Position numbers and translations under genes: made by a program. A stretch of 64,000 bases of DNA from Mesorhizobium sp. (GTDB taxonomy: Bacteria; Pseudomonadota; Alphaproteobacteria; Rhizobiales; Rhizobiaceae): contig SAJS01000022.1 in the NCBI GenBank assembly GCA_004017535.1, positions 39,231 through 103,230 on the forward strand, in the 5' to 3' direction. The notes beneath the pieces were generated by a model. The model had not been told where the DNA came from, made no database searches, and saw nothing but the letters and a program-made list of their open reading frames with translations. Numbering within the stretch: the stretch's first letter is position 1; each line of letters opens with the position of its first letter. Positions 35,970 through 45,593 of the stretch are shown here, in pieces.

Positions 35970-36248
35970 ATGAAGAAGTCCATCCTGTCCGCCCTCGGCC
36001 TCGGTGTTGCTCTCGCCTTCGCGATGCCGGCTCTCGGCAACGCCGCCACCACCACGACCGCTGCTCCGGCCGCGTCCACCACGACGACCACGACCGCTCC
36101 GGCGGCTGACGCTACCGCCAAGCCCGCGCCGAAGAAGGTAGCGACCAAGAAGGTCTGCAAGCCGACCAAGAAGCACAAGTGCCCGGCTCCGAAGAAGGCG
36201 CCGGCTGCCAAGCCCGCCGCTGCGAAGCCGGCTGCCAAGAAGCCCTGA
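35970..36248 (+). CDS. Ala/Thr/Lys/Pro-rich exported basic protein (92 aa)
   Basis: Signal peptide MKKSILSALGLGVALAFAMP (cleavage near 25, ALGNA), then low-complexity Ala-Thr runs and a basic C-terminal half built from AKPA/KKxA repeats with one Cys pair (VCKPTKKHKCPAPKK). Highly cationic and disordered: possibly cell-surface or nucleic-acid/polysaccharide binding, but function is unknown. Ribosome site AAGGAAAT precedes ATG 35970. Follows another small exported gene; a GC hairpin follows. Confidence 0.7.
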   Translation: MKKSILSALGLGVALAFAMPALGNAATTTTAAPAASTTTTTTAPAADATAKPAPKKVATKKVCKPTKKHKCPAPKKAPAAKPAAAKPAAKKP

Positions 36249-36272
36249 TCCAGAGCTTGGATCATTTTGACG

Positions 36273-36306
36273 GAGCCGCTCCAGCCGATTTCGGCCGGGG
36301 CGGCTT
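36273..36306 (+). terminator. Probable terminator hairpin after the small exported genes
   Basis: AGCCGCTCCAGCCG pairs imperfectly with CGGCCGGGGCGGCT around ATTT, followed by only a short TCTT. Good stem, weak U tract. Confidence 0.45.
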
Positions 36307-36395
36307 CTTGGCGGCAGGAGCCCGGAGCCGGCAGGCTTCAGCAGCGCCGTGCACCCTTAACCTGATTGCAATGCCGGTGCTGTAGGACAATCCGC

Positions 36396-36710
36396 ATGAA
36401 GAAGCGGTTTTCGTCCCTGATGCGTTCGCTGACACTCGGCGGCCTGATCGCCACCGCGGCCGCGCGATCGTTGATCATCTTTACTGCAAGCCCCGTGCCG
36501 GATCCCGCCAGCGGCAGGACCGAGCCAGAGCTGTTCGCTCCGCTGATCTCTTCAAGCTTCGACTACATCACGCCGGCGCAGTCCTGGGTTCTTCTCGTGC
36601 TGACCGGCTCGACGATGATCGGCTTCGCCGCCTGGATGCTCTTCGCGCTCCGGGAGCGCGGATCGGGCGGCCCCGACAGGTCGCGCACGGCCGGGCGGCA
36701 GGGCCGTTGA
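36396..36710 (+). CDS. Small membrane protein of unknown function (104 aa)
   Basis: Starts MKKRFSSLMRSLTLGGLIATAAARSLIIF with one hydrophobic segment (about 13-31) and a second at about 62-85 (SWVLLVLTGSTMIGFAAWMLFAL), with an acidic loop between. Both ends are basic. Not recognised. ATG 36396 chosen from composition; no strong ribosome site. 128 bp before clpS. Confidence 0.5.
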   Translation: MKKRFSSLMRSLTLGGLIATAAARSLIIFTASPVPDPASGRTEPELFAPLISSSFDYITPAQSWVLLVLTGSTMIGFAAWMLFALRERGSGGPDRSRTAGRQGR

Positions 36711-36838
36711 CCGGCAGCCAGCGCTTCCCCACATAGAGTTGGTCGCCCTGGCCTTGTCGCCGTTGCGCAGTCAAATGGACGAGCGCGTTTCCGCGTGACA
36801 AAGTGATGTGAAACCCAGTTCATCGCTGGTGGATTCCG

Positions 36839-37144
36839 ATGCCCGAAATCGTCATCAAACCCCGTGTCAAGGCGCAGCCGAAGACCGAACGGCCGAAGCT
36901 CTACAAAGTCATCCTGATCAACGACGATTTCACACCGCGCGAATTTGTCGTCACTGTGCTCAAAGGCGAGTTCAAGCTCAGCGAGGACCAGGCGCATCGT
37001 GTCATGATCACGGCGCATACGCGCGGCGTCTGCGTCGTCGCGGTGTTCACCAAGGATGTCGCCGAAACCAAGGCGACACGGGCGACCGACGCCGGCAAGG
37101 CCAAGGGCTATCCGCTGCTGTTCACCGTCGAGCCGGAAGAGTAG
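36839..37144 (+). CDS. clpS: ATP-dependent Clp protease adaptor ClpS (paralog, ClpS2-like)
   Basis: Delivers N-degron substrates to ClpAP. 101 aa with the ClpS core: PKLYKVILINDDFTPREFVVTVLKGEF, AHRVMITAHTRGVCVVAVFTKDVAETKATRATDAG, ending PLLFTVEPEE. The position after TP, a Met in E. coli ClpS (TPMEFV) and part of the N-degron pocket, is Arg here (TPREFV), which suggests altered specificity. Alphaproteobacteria often have two ClpS proteins; this looks like the second type and clpA is not adjacent. ATG 36839 is the only sensible start. Confidence 0.9.
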   Translation: MPEIVIKPRVKAQPKTERPKLYKVILINDDFTPREFVVTVLKGEFKLSEDQAHRVMITAHTRGVCVVAVFTKDVAETKATRATDAGKAKGYPLLFTVEPEE

Positions 37145-37158
37145 GGGCAGGCGCTTTT

Positions 37159-37181
37159 CCTTCTCCGCTTGTGGGAGAAGG
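37159..37181. repeat. Small palindromic element after clpS
   Basis: CCTTCTCC / GGAGAAGG with 7-nt loop, followed by a GCGC palindrome (GGCGCGTAGCGCC). It resembles the short GC-rich intergenic palindromes scattered in rhizobial genomes. May terminate clpS transcription. The rest of 37182-37315 shows nothing else. Confidence 0.5.
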
Positions 37182-37315
37182 TGGATTGGCGCGTAGCGCC
37201 GAGAGGGATGAGGGATGTTCCAGCTTGGCGCCAAGCTTACCCATCACCCGGATTGCCAGCCGATTTGCGAAGGACAAATCGGGGCAATCCGACTCTAACA
37301 GGGAGAGGTAAGAAC

Positions 37316-39403
37316 CTACCGTCCTTCGCGATACCACATCGAGCCGATGGCGAGCAGCAAGAGGCCGAGGCCGAGGAAGCCGCCGAACAGCGGCACGCGC
37401 GACACGGCCTTGAGCGTGCTGTCGTCGGTGGTGCGCAGGCCTATCCAATCGTCACCCGAAGCCGCCGCCGAAGAGCGGACCGGCACGATCGACGGCAGGG
37501 CTACCCCGTCAGCCAGATTTGCGAGCGTCGATGACGGCGCCAACCGCCGCACGCTGCCGCCGGTCGCTTCAGCCGGCGCCTTAAGCCGGTTCTCGGTCGA
37601 GACCACGTCCTGGAATTCCGGCGCGTTGACCGGACCGACATGGGCGAGCGCGGTGAGATCGCCATTGCCGATCTGGTAAAGGCCGATCTCGCTGGTTCGC
37701 AGGCTGCCGGTGAAGATGCCAGGCTCGGCTTTCTCGAGCTTCACCGTCATCGTCTTGCCGGAGGGCGTGATCACCTGGGCGGGACCCGGATCGTCGCTCA
37801 TCGTCTGGCGTCGGATCTCCAGCATCATGCCGCGGCCGTCGGCGGTCAGCCGCTCCTCCTCCAGCTCCGGCTCCTTCATCAGCCAGTGGGCGATGCGACG
37901 GTAGAGCTGGACATGCGGGCCGCCGCCCTCGAAGCCACGCGCCCACAGCCAGCCCTGGTCCGACAAGAGCATGCCCACCCGGCCTTCACCCTTGCGGTCG
38001 AGCAGGAGCAGGGGCCGGTCGTCGGCGCCCTTCATCACCACTTCCCCTTCCGGATTCTTGACGCCGATGGTGCGGAACCAGCGGCTCCAATGCGGCGGCT
38101 CGCTTGCCGAGCCGTCGAGCCCGCGCGTCACCGGGTGGCGCTGGCCGAGATCGGTCAGGCGCGGATAGAAGGCCTTGTCGACCACCTCGCCGGTGGGCAT
38201 GGCCGGCAGCGCGGCGTTGAGCGGGGTTCGGGCGATGGAGTTGTCGCCGGCATATTCGGGCCCGGCTGCAATCAGCAGCGCGCCGCCCTTTTCGACATAT
38301 TCGGAGATGTAGTCGTAATAGAGGATCGGCAGCACGTCGCGGTGCTGGTAGCGGTCGAAGATGATCAGGTCGAAATCCTTGATCTTCTCGACGAACAGCT
38401 CGCGCGTCGGGAAAGCGATCAGCGACAGCTCGTTGATCGGCGTGCCGTCCTGCTTTTCCGGCGGGCGCAGGATGGTGAAGTGGACGAGATCGACCGACGC
38501 GTCCGACTTCAAAAGGTTGCGCCAGGTGCGCTCGCCGGCATGCGGCTCGCCGGAGACCAAGAGCACGCGCAGGTTCTCGCGGATGCCGTCGACCAGGGCG
38601 ATCGCCCGGTTGTTGGCGTCCGTCAGCTCGCCGGGCTCGCGGTCGATGCCGAGCTGGACGATGTTGCGGCCGGCATTGGGAATGGTGACCGAGAGCTTCA
38701 TCGGCTGGCCGACTGTCGCGTGCTCGACCGAGACCTGCTCGCCATTGACCGAGACCCGCACATCCACCGGGGCGCCATTGCCTTCCGTCGAAATGACGCG
38801 ATAGCTCATGTCGAGCGGCTTGCCGACGAGGCCGAAGCGCGGCGCGTTCTCGAAGCGGATGCGGCGGTCCTTCTCGTGCTCGCTGCCGGTGATCAGCGCA
38901 TGCAGCGGCGCGTTGAATTCCGGCGTTCCGCCGGGTGCGTCATGCACCTCGCCGTCGGTGATCATGATCGCGCCGCCGATGCGCGACGGCGGCACGTCCC
39001 GGAAGGCGCTCCCCAACGCGCTGAACAGCCTGGTTTCGGTGCGTTCGTCGGCGGCTTCGGACTTGCCGGCTTCGACGACGCGGACATCGAATTGCTTGAA
39101 GCGGCCGAGACGCTCCTGCATCCCGGCCAGCGCCTCGTCGGTCTGCTTGGCGCGGTCGCCGATATCCTGGCTCTGGCTGCGGTCGACGATCAGCGCGACG
39201 ACGCTCTTCAGCGCCTCGCGCTCCTCGGCGAGGAACACCGGGTTGAGCAAAGCCGCGGCAAGCGCGAGCAGCGCGATGAAGCGCAGCGCCGAACCGCGCT
39301 GGCGGAACCACAGGCCGACCAGCGCCAGCAACAGCAACGGCACGAAGAGCAGGCCGAAGAGCGGCCAGGAGACGAGCGGTTCGAAGGAAATCGACCAGTT
39401 CAT
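37316..39403 (-). CDS. Membrane protein with glutamine-amidotransferase-like/VWA-like core, moxR cluster (695 aa)
   Basis: Two hydrophobic segments near the N-terminus (about 12-30 and 38-56, LRFIALLALAAALLNPVFL), a VWA-like stretch (VVALIVDRSQSQ, near 65, and IGGAIMITDGEVHDA near 142), a large exported region that includes a GATase1-like segment (ALLIAAGPEYAGDN near 375) and a terminal membrane helix (GLLLLAIGSMW) with a short basic tail. Family of rhizobial proteins beside MoxR/DUF58/DUF4159 genes; function unknown. The 3-bp gap to the upstream DUF4159 gene shows co-transcription. Last gene of the operon. Confidence 0.78.
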   Translation of the reverse strand: MNWSISFEPLVSWPLFGLLFVPLLLLALVGLWFRQRGSALRFIALLALAAALLNPVFLAEEREALKSVVALIVDRSQSQDIGDRAKQTDEALAGMQERLGRFKQFDVRVVEAGKSEAADERTETRLFSALGSAFRDVPPSRIGGAIMITDGEVHDAPGGTPEFNAPLHALITGSEHEKDRRIRFENAPRFGLVGKPLDMSYRVISTEGNGAPVDVRVSVNGEQVSVEHATVGQPMKLSVTIPNAGRNIVQLGIDREPGELTDANNRAIALVDGIRENLRVLLVSGEPHAGERTWRNLLKSDASVDLVHFTILRPPEKQDGTPINELSLIAFPTRELFVEKIKDFDLIIFDRYQHRDVLPILYYDYISEYVEKGGALLIAAGPEYAGDNSIARTPLNAALPAMPTGEVVDKAFYPRLTDLGQRHPVTRGLDGSASEPPHWSRWFRTIGVKNPEGEVVMKGADDRPLLLLDRKGEGRVGMLLSDQGWLWARGFEGGGPHVQLYRRIAHWLMKEPELEEERLTADGRGMMLEIRRQTMSDDPGPAQVITPSGKTMTVKLEKAEPGIFTGSLRTSEIGLYQIGNGDLTALAHVGPVNAPEFQDVVSTENRLKAPAEATGGSVRRLAPSSTLANLADGVALPSIVPVRSSAAASGDDWIGLRTTDDSTLKAVSRVPLFGGFLGLGLLLLAIGSMWYREGR

Positions 39404-39406
39404 GAC

Positions 39407-42226
39407 CTACTGCCCCAGCCGTTCGAGCAGCACGGGCACGTGCACCTGGTCGGATTTGTAGTTGCCGGTCAGCATGTACATCATGATGTTGACGCCGGCG
39501 CGCAGCGCATAGACGCGCTGCATCGGATCGGGCGGCACGGTCGGCAGCATCGGATCGCCGTTCTCGTCGACCGCCCAGGCGCCAGCGAAATCATTGGCGG
39601 TGATCATGATTGGCGAGACGCCGTCGCCGGTGCGCACCGGTCGGTTCTCGGTGTTGCTCGCGTCGAGCGAGGCCTCGACCCAAAGCGGGCTGCCGCTGAA
39701 GCGGCCGGGGAACTCTGGAAGGATGAAGAAGGACTTGGTCAGCACGTGATCCGACGGCACCGGCTCCAGCGGCGGCACGTTGAGATTGGCGAGGATGTCG
39801 CGCAGCCGCTCCGTCGCCGGGCTTGCCGAGCCGGCGCCGATGCCGTTCGAGAACTGGTCGCGCGTGTCGAACAAGACCGTGCCGCCCTGCTGCATATAGG
39901 CATCGATGCGGGCGATCGCCGCCTGGCTGGGCATCGGCGCCGATGCATCGATCGGCCAATAGATCAGAGGAAAGAAGGACAGTTCGTCCTTCGCGATGTC
40001 GACGCCGGCCGGCGGGCCGGGCTCGAGCGCGGTCTTCTCGATCAGGAAACGGGTGAGGCCCTCAAGGCCGGCGCGGCTGATCGAATCGACGCCGGGCTCA
40101 CCCGTGATCACATAGGCGATGCGGGTTTTCGAAATGTCGTCGATCGCCTGGGCGTCGCCTGGCTTCGAATCGTCGGCGCGGGCGAGATCGGTGTGGCCGA
40201 AGAGGCCGCCCAGCACGACCAGGACGGTGGCTGTGGTCGCCACGGCCGCGCGGCGCGGCCGGCGCGCCAGCAGGCCGCCCATCCAGAACACGGCCAAGGT
40301 GTCGAGCGCCATCAACAGGAGCGCGACGGCGACCAGCGGCCCTTTGAGGTTCTCCGACTCGTCGAAGGCATAGGGGATGGCGGTCACCGGCAGCGAAACC
40401 TGCGGGCGCACCAGCGGCGCGAAGGTGCTCGATACCTCTAGTAGATTGTGCGCGAACACGCCCGTCTCGGAGCCGTAAAGGCCGGGCGGGTTCTCCAGTG
40501 TCACTGGCAGCGGGCCGGCGCCGGGCACCAGCGGGCGGGCATCGGGCGAGGGGGGTGTGAGAATGCCGTCGGCGCCGATCATGCGGTAGGGTGCCAGCGA
40601 CGCGGCGGTGGCCTCGGCATTGGCGATCGCCGCGCCCTGGTTGCGCGACAGCTGCACGACGCGCCGCAGCATCTCGACGAACGTGCCGGAGATCGGCAGG
40701 TTCGACCAGGTCGCCTCGGGCGTGACATGGAAGAGCACCAGCGTGCCCTTGTCCTTTTTCATGCCTGTCACCAGCGGCGTGCCGTCGGCAAGCGTGGCCC
40801 AGGTACGCTCGACGATGTCGGGCGTCGGCTCGGCCAGAACCTGCCGGCTGACCGTCACCTCGGAGGGCGGGGAAAGATCGGCGAAGGGACCGTTCTTCGG
40901 GAATTCGGTGACCGCCTGCGGTGTCGTCCAGGACAGCGCGCCGCCGAGCGCGCGTTCGCCGCTGCGCAGCCGGACCGGCAGGAGATCATCGTCATTGCCG
41001 GCCGCGGCAAGACGCGGGCCGGCAAAACGCACCAGCGTGCCGCCCTTGTCGACCCATTCGACCAGACGCTGCCTGACCTGCTCCGGGATGGTGCCGACAT
41101 CGGCCATGATGATCATCGCCGGCTTCTGGTCGAGGAGCTGCGGAATGGCGTCGGCGAGGTCGGCGCTCGACGGCTCGACCAGGTCGGCGAAGGGCTGCAG
41201 GGCGCGGCGGATATAGTAGAGCGGCGACAGAAGCGGCTGCGCCTGGTCGGCCTCGGCCTGCGACAGCAGGCCTACACGGCGTCGTTTCGAGCTTTCGTCC
41301 AGCACCCGCACCGCGCCCGCCTGGTGCTCGCCGTCGAGCGCGATCGAGGCGAAATCGTTGCGCAGTTCGAAGGGGACCGCCATCGTCGTCGTGGCGGCGG
41401 CTTCGCCGGGCGCAAAGGTCAGCGTCGCATCGGCGATGCGGCGGCCCTTGTCGTCGAAGGCGCCCGCGGTGACCTGCGCCGGCGCCGGATTGCCCGGCGC
41501 GCGGATAGCGGTCAAAGCGAAACCGTCGACCTGGTTGTCGGCGCCAATCAGGCCGGTCAGGGCGAGCCGGTCGGATGTGGCCCAGACCAGCCGCTTCGCG
41601 TTCTTTTCGAGCAGTGTGTTGAAAGCGGCTTCGTCGCCTTTGGCGGCAAGGCCATCGGCGAGCACCGCGACGCTGGCGCCCGGCAGGCGCTCCAACGTGG
41701 CGGCGACGCGAGCGTAGACGGCCGGCCTGTCGGTGGGGATCGGCCGCGGCTTGGCGGCGCGCAGATGGTCGAGCGCGGCTGAGGCATCGAAGGGGCCGAT
41801 TTCGGCATTGGGCTTCTCGGCGGTGAAGGCAATGACGACCGGCACGCCGTTCGAGCCGGCATCGGCGATCAGCCGCTCGGCGGTGGCGACGCGCTTGCCC
41901 CAGTCAGCGGCGCTTGCCCAGCTGTTGTCGATGACAAGCGCCAGGGCGGAACCTTCCGCCGGCAGCTTTTCGCGCGGATTGAAGACCGGCTCGGCCAGAG
42001 CCATCACGACAAGCGCCGCCATCAGCAACCGAAGCAGAGTGAGCCACCATGGGCTTTGCTGCGGGGTTTCCTCGCGCCTGAGCACCCGGGCCAGGATTTT
42101 CAACGGCGGAAAAACTTCCGTTTGCGGCTTGGGCGGGGTGAGCCTGAGCAGCCACCAGATCACCGGCAACGCCAGAAGGCCCCACAACACCATGGGCGCC
42201 CCGAAGGAAAGCGGCAGCCAGCTCAT
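39407..42226 (-). CDS. BatA-like N-terminal plus DUF4159 membrane protein (939 aa)
   Basis: Begins with the Aerotolerance-regulator (BatA) N-terminal membrane unit MSWLPLSFGAPMVLWGLLALPVIWWL..., second helix at about 60-78, then VWA-like LALVIDNSWASAADW and a long exported region. Near 655-705 two further membrane segments precede a C-terminal DUF4159 domain (about 715-935; IDDISKTRIAYVITGEPGVDSISRAGLEGLTRFL, FFPLIYWPID, GAWAVDENGDPMLP). Overlaps DUF58 gene stop by 4 bp. Believed to act with MoxR and DUF58 proteins in an envelope chaperone/assembly process, but no substrate is known. Confidence 0.84.
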   Translation of the reverse strand: MSWLPLSFGAPMVLWGLLALPVIWWLLRLTPPKPQTEVFPPLKILARVLRREETPQQSPWWLTLLRLLMAALVVMALAEPVFNPREKLPAEGSALALVIDNSWASAADWGKRVATAERLIADAGSNGVPVVIAFTAEKPNAEIGPFDASAALDHLRAAKPRPIPTDRPAVYARVAATLERLPGASVAVLADGLAAKGDEAAFNTLLEKNAKRLVWATSDRLALTGLIGADNQVDGFALTAIRAPGNPAPAQVTAGAFDDKGRRIADATLTFAPGEAAATTTMAVPFELRNDFASIALDGEHQAGAVRVLDESSKRRRVGLLSQAEADQAQPLLSPLYYIRRALQPFADLVEPSSADLADAIPQLLDQKPAMIIMADVGTIPEQVRQRLVEWVDKGGTLVRFAGPRLAAAGNDDDLLPVRLRSGERALGGALSWTTPQAVTEFPKNGPFADLSPPSEVTVSRQVLAEPTPDIVERTWATLADGTPLVTGMKKDKGTLVLFHVTPEATWSNLPISGTFVEMLRRVVQLSRNQGAAIANAEATAASLAPYRMIGADGILTPPSPDARPLVPGAGPLPVTLENPPGLYGSETGVFAHNLLEVSSTFAPLVRPQVSLPVTAIPYAFDESENLKGPLVAVALLLMALDTLAVFWMGGLLARRPRRAAVATTATVLVVLGGLFGHTDLARADDSKPGDAQAIDDISKTRIAYVITGEPGVDSISRAGLEGLTRFLIEKTALEPGPPAGVDIAKDELSFFPLIYWPIDASAPMPSQAAIARIDAYMQQGGTVLFDTRDQFSNGIGAGSASPATERLRDILANLNVPPLEPVPSDHVLTKSFFILPEFPGRFSGSPLWVEASLDASNTENRPVRTGDGVSPIMITANDFAGAWAVDENGDPMLPTVPPDPMQRVYALRAGVNIMMYMLTGNYKSDQVHVPVLLERLGQ

Positions 42227-43157
42227 GCGACCGCCTTTCCAGCCCGATTGGCAATTGACGCTGCGTGCCCGCCTTCCACGGTCATTGCCATGTGGACGCG
42301 CACCAGCGCTTCGGAAGCGAGGCGGTCGGTGTGGTTGACGGTATAGCTCCAGCCGAGACGCTTGCACCAGGCGGCCAGTTCCTCGCGGCGGGCCCTGTAG
42401 AGCAGGCGATATTCCTCGGCCAGCATCTCGGCGCGGCCAGCGGTCAGCTTGTCGCCGGTCTCGGGATCGGTGAACTCGGTGCGGCCGGCATAGGGGAAGG
42501 TTTCCTCGGCCGGGTCGGCGACTTCGATCAGATGGGCGCGCACGCCGTGGCGGGCGAGCACGTCGAGCCAAGCCATGGTCTCCTCGACCGGATCGAGGAA
42601 ATCGCTGACGAGCACGATGTCGCAGAAGCGGCGGATGGCCGACAGGTCGGGTTTGGCCGGCAGCGCGGCGGCGTGGCTCAGCTGGGCGGCGATACGCTCA
42701 GCGCCGTTGCGGGCGGTGAACGGGTCGGTCAGGCCCGGCCAGGCGATGCGCTCGCCGCTGCGAGACAAAAGCTCGGCCAAGGCGAGCGCCAGCACCAGCG
42801 CGCGCGATTCCTTGGAGACGCCGGCGCCGGCCGATTTGTAGAGCATGGAAGGCGAGGGGTCGGCCCAGAGCCAGACAGTGTGCGCGGCTTCCCATTCGCG
42901 ATCGCGCACATAGGTATGGTCGTCTCTGGCCGAGCGGCGCCAGTCGATGCGCGAGGAGTCGCCTTCGACATAGGGCCGGAACTGCCAGAAATTCTCGCCG
43001 ATGCCGCGCTTGCGACGGCCGTGCCAGCCGGCGATCACCGTGTTGACGATGCGCCGCGCCTCGACCAGCAGGTCCGGCACCAGTGAAGCCCGCAACCGGC
43101 CACGGGCGAGCGCGTCGCGCGTCGCAACCGGTGCCTGGACCTCGCCTATTCGACCCA

Positions 43158-43158
<1 letters not shown>
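42223..43158 (-). CDS. DUF58 domain protein (311 aa)
   Basis: Cytoplasmic or membrane-peripheral protein with the DUF58 signature: GRRKRGIGENFWQFRPYVEGDSSRIDWRRSARDDHTYVRDRE at about 46-90, then a VWA-like part (VWLWADPSPSMLYKS near 95; DIVLVSDFLDPVEETMAWLDVL near 190). Partner of MoxR ATPases in many genomes. Its ATG (43158) shares one base with the moxR stop, so translation is coupled. The family function is unsettled. Confidence 0.88.
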
Positions 43159-44162
<1,004 letters not shown>

Positions 44163-44316
44163 GCCGTTCGATCCTTGTGGTTGGAAATACCGGCCTGCAT
44201 TCTCAATGCCGCAGAATGCCGCGATTCGGCTTCGCCCGGCGCCTGTGAATGAACTTAAATCACAGACTTGGGCGGACAAGGCTGACAATCGGGACAACAG
44301 TGACTATTTCGTGACC

Positions 44317-44961
44317 ATGGCCGAACGCAGCGAACATCATGAACAGCGCCTGGGTGAGCAGAGCCTGACGAGCGCCACCGAGGCGCGTGGGCTTGAGGCG
44401 CTGGTTTCGCGTGCCGCCCGCGCGGGCAAGGGGCCGGCGCCGGTCGAGCGCTGGAATCCGGACTTCTGCGGCGACCTCGACATGGAGATCAAGGCGGACG
44501 GCACCTGGTTCTATCTCGGCACGCCGATCGGCCGCATGCCCTTGGTGCAGCTTTTTTCCAGCGTGCTGCGCAAGGATGCCGACGGCAAGACCTATCTGGT
44601 GACGCCGGTCGAGCGGGTCGGAATCCGCGTTGTCGACGCGCCTTTCATCGCCGTCGAAATGAATGTATCCGGTAGCGGCGACGGGCAAGTCATTACCTTT
44701 CGGACCAATGTCGGCGACGTGGTGACCGCCGGGCCCGGCCATCCGCTGCGCTTCGTCGACGAGGACGAAACCGGCGGGCTGAAACCCTACGTGCTGGTGC
44801 GCGGACGGCTGGAGGCGCTGGTGGCGCGGGCGGTGATGTATGAACTGGTCGCGCATGGCGAGGAGATCGACATTGATGGCAAGGCGATGTTCGCCGTCCG
44901 CTCTGGCGGCGAGGTCTATCCGATCATGCCGGCCGAAAAGCTGAAACGGCTGAGCGCGTGA
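44317..44961 (+). CDS. DUF1285 family protein (214 aa)
   Basis: Cytoplasmic protein MAERSEHHEQRLGEQSL..., DUF1285 core from about 40: WNPDFCGDLDMEIKADGTWFYLGTPIGRMPLVQLFSSVLRKDADGKTYLVTPVERVGIRV and VLVRGRLEALVARAVMYELV. Two-lobed beta-rich fold, role unknown. Its stop overlaps the next ATG by one base (TGATG), tying it to the NUDIX and cca genes. ATG 44317 is preferred; a GTG two codons upstream is possible. Confidence 0.87.
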   Translation: MAERSEHHEQRLGEQSLTSATEARGLEALVSRAARAGKGPAPVERWNPDFCGDLDMEIKADGTWFYLGTPIGRMPLVQLFSSVLRKDADGKTYLVTPVERVGIRVVDAPFIAVEMNVSGSGDGQVITFRTNVGDVVTAGPGHPLRFVDEDETGGLKPYVLVRGRLEALVARAVMYELVAHGEEIDIDGKAMFAVRSGGEVYPIMPAEKLKRLSA

Positions 44962-45593
44962 TGGACCAGGTGACGCGGGCGCCGTTTTCGATCGCGGATT
45001 TCCGGGTGCGGGCCGCCGCGCGGGCCGCGATCACGCCTGGCGAGGATTTCGGCGATCATCGCTTCAATCCCGATCATCCCAGGCTCCAGCACGTCAAGCC
45101 GCTGCGTGACGCGGCCGTGCTCATCCCCGTCGTCGACCGCGCCGAGGGCGCCATGGTGCTGCTCACCAAGCGCGCCGAGAAGCTGCGCAGCCATTCCGGC
45201 CAGGTGGCGTTTCCGGGCGGCACGATCGATCCCACCGACCCTGGCCCTGAGGCAACCGCGCTGCGGGAGACCTTCGAGGAGATCGGCCTCGATCGCGACC
45301 ATATCGAGATCATCGGCCGCATGCCGGATTATGTGTCGGGCAGCGGCTACCGCATCGTGCCGGTGCTATCGGTGGTGCGGCCCGGCTTTTCGCTGACGCT
45401 CAATGCCGATGAAGTCGACGCGGCCTTCGAGGTTCCCCTGAGTTTCCTGATGAATCCGGCCAACCACACGCGCGACAGCCGCATGTGGAACGATCTCGAA
45501 TGGTTCTTTTACGATATGCCCTATGGCGACCAGCGCATCTGGGGCGTCACAGCCGGCATCATCCGCACGCTGTATGAAAGGCTTTATGCGTGA
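44961..45593 (+). CDS. NUDIX hydrolase, CoA pyrophosphatase type (210 aa)
   Basis: Hydrolyses CoA or other nucleoside diphosphate derivatives. Nudix box GGTIDPTDPGPEATALRETFEEIGL near 86-110 with RExxEE core, preceded by the CoA-type motif LRSHSGQVAFPGG. Full length 210 aa. Starts at the base that ends DUF1285 and its stop overlaps the cca GTG by 4 bp. The set DUF1285-NUDIX-cca is a common rhizobial arrangement, consistent with one operon. Confidence 0.9.
   Translation: MDQVTRAPFSIADFRVRAAARAAITPGEDFGDHRFNPDHPRLQHVKPLRDAAVLIPVVDRAEGAMVLLTKRAEKLRSHSGQVAFPGGTIDPTDPGPEATALRETFEEIGLDRDHIEIIGRMPDYVSGSGYRIVPVLSVVRPGFSLTLNADEVDAAFEVPLSFLMNPANHTRDSRMWNDLEWFFYDMPYGDQRIWGVTAGIIRTLYERLYA

Noticed and set aside
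37640-40441. Very long open frame on the plus strand (933 aa)
   Set aside because: Fully antisense to the DUF4159 and downstream membrane-protein genes; high GC removes stops in this frame, and the translation has no protein-like character.
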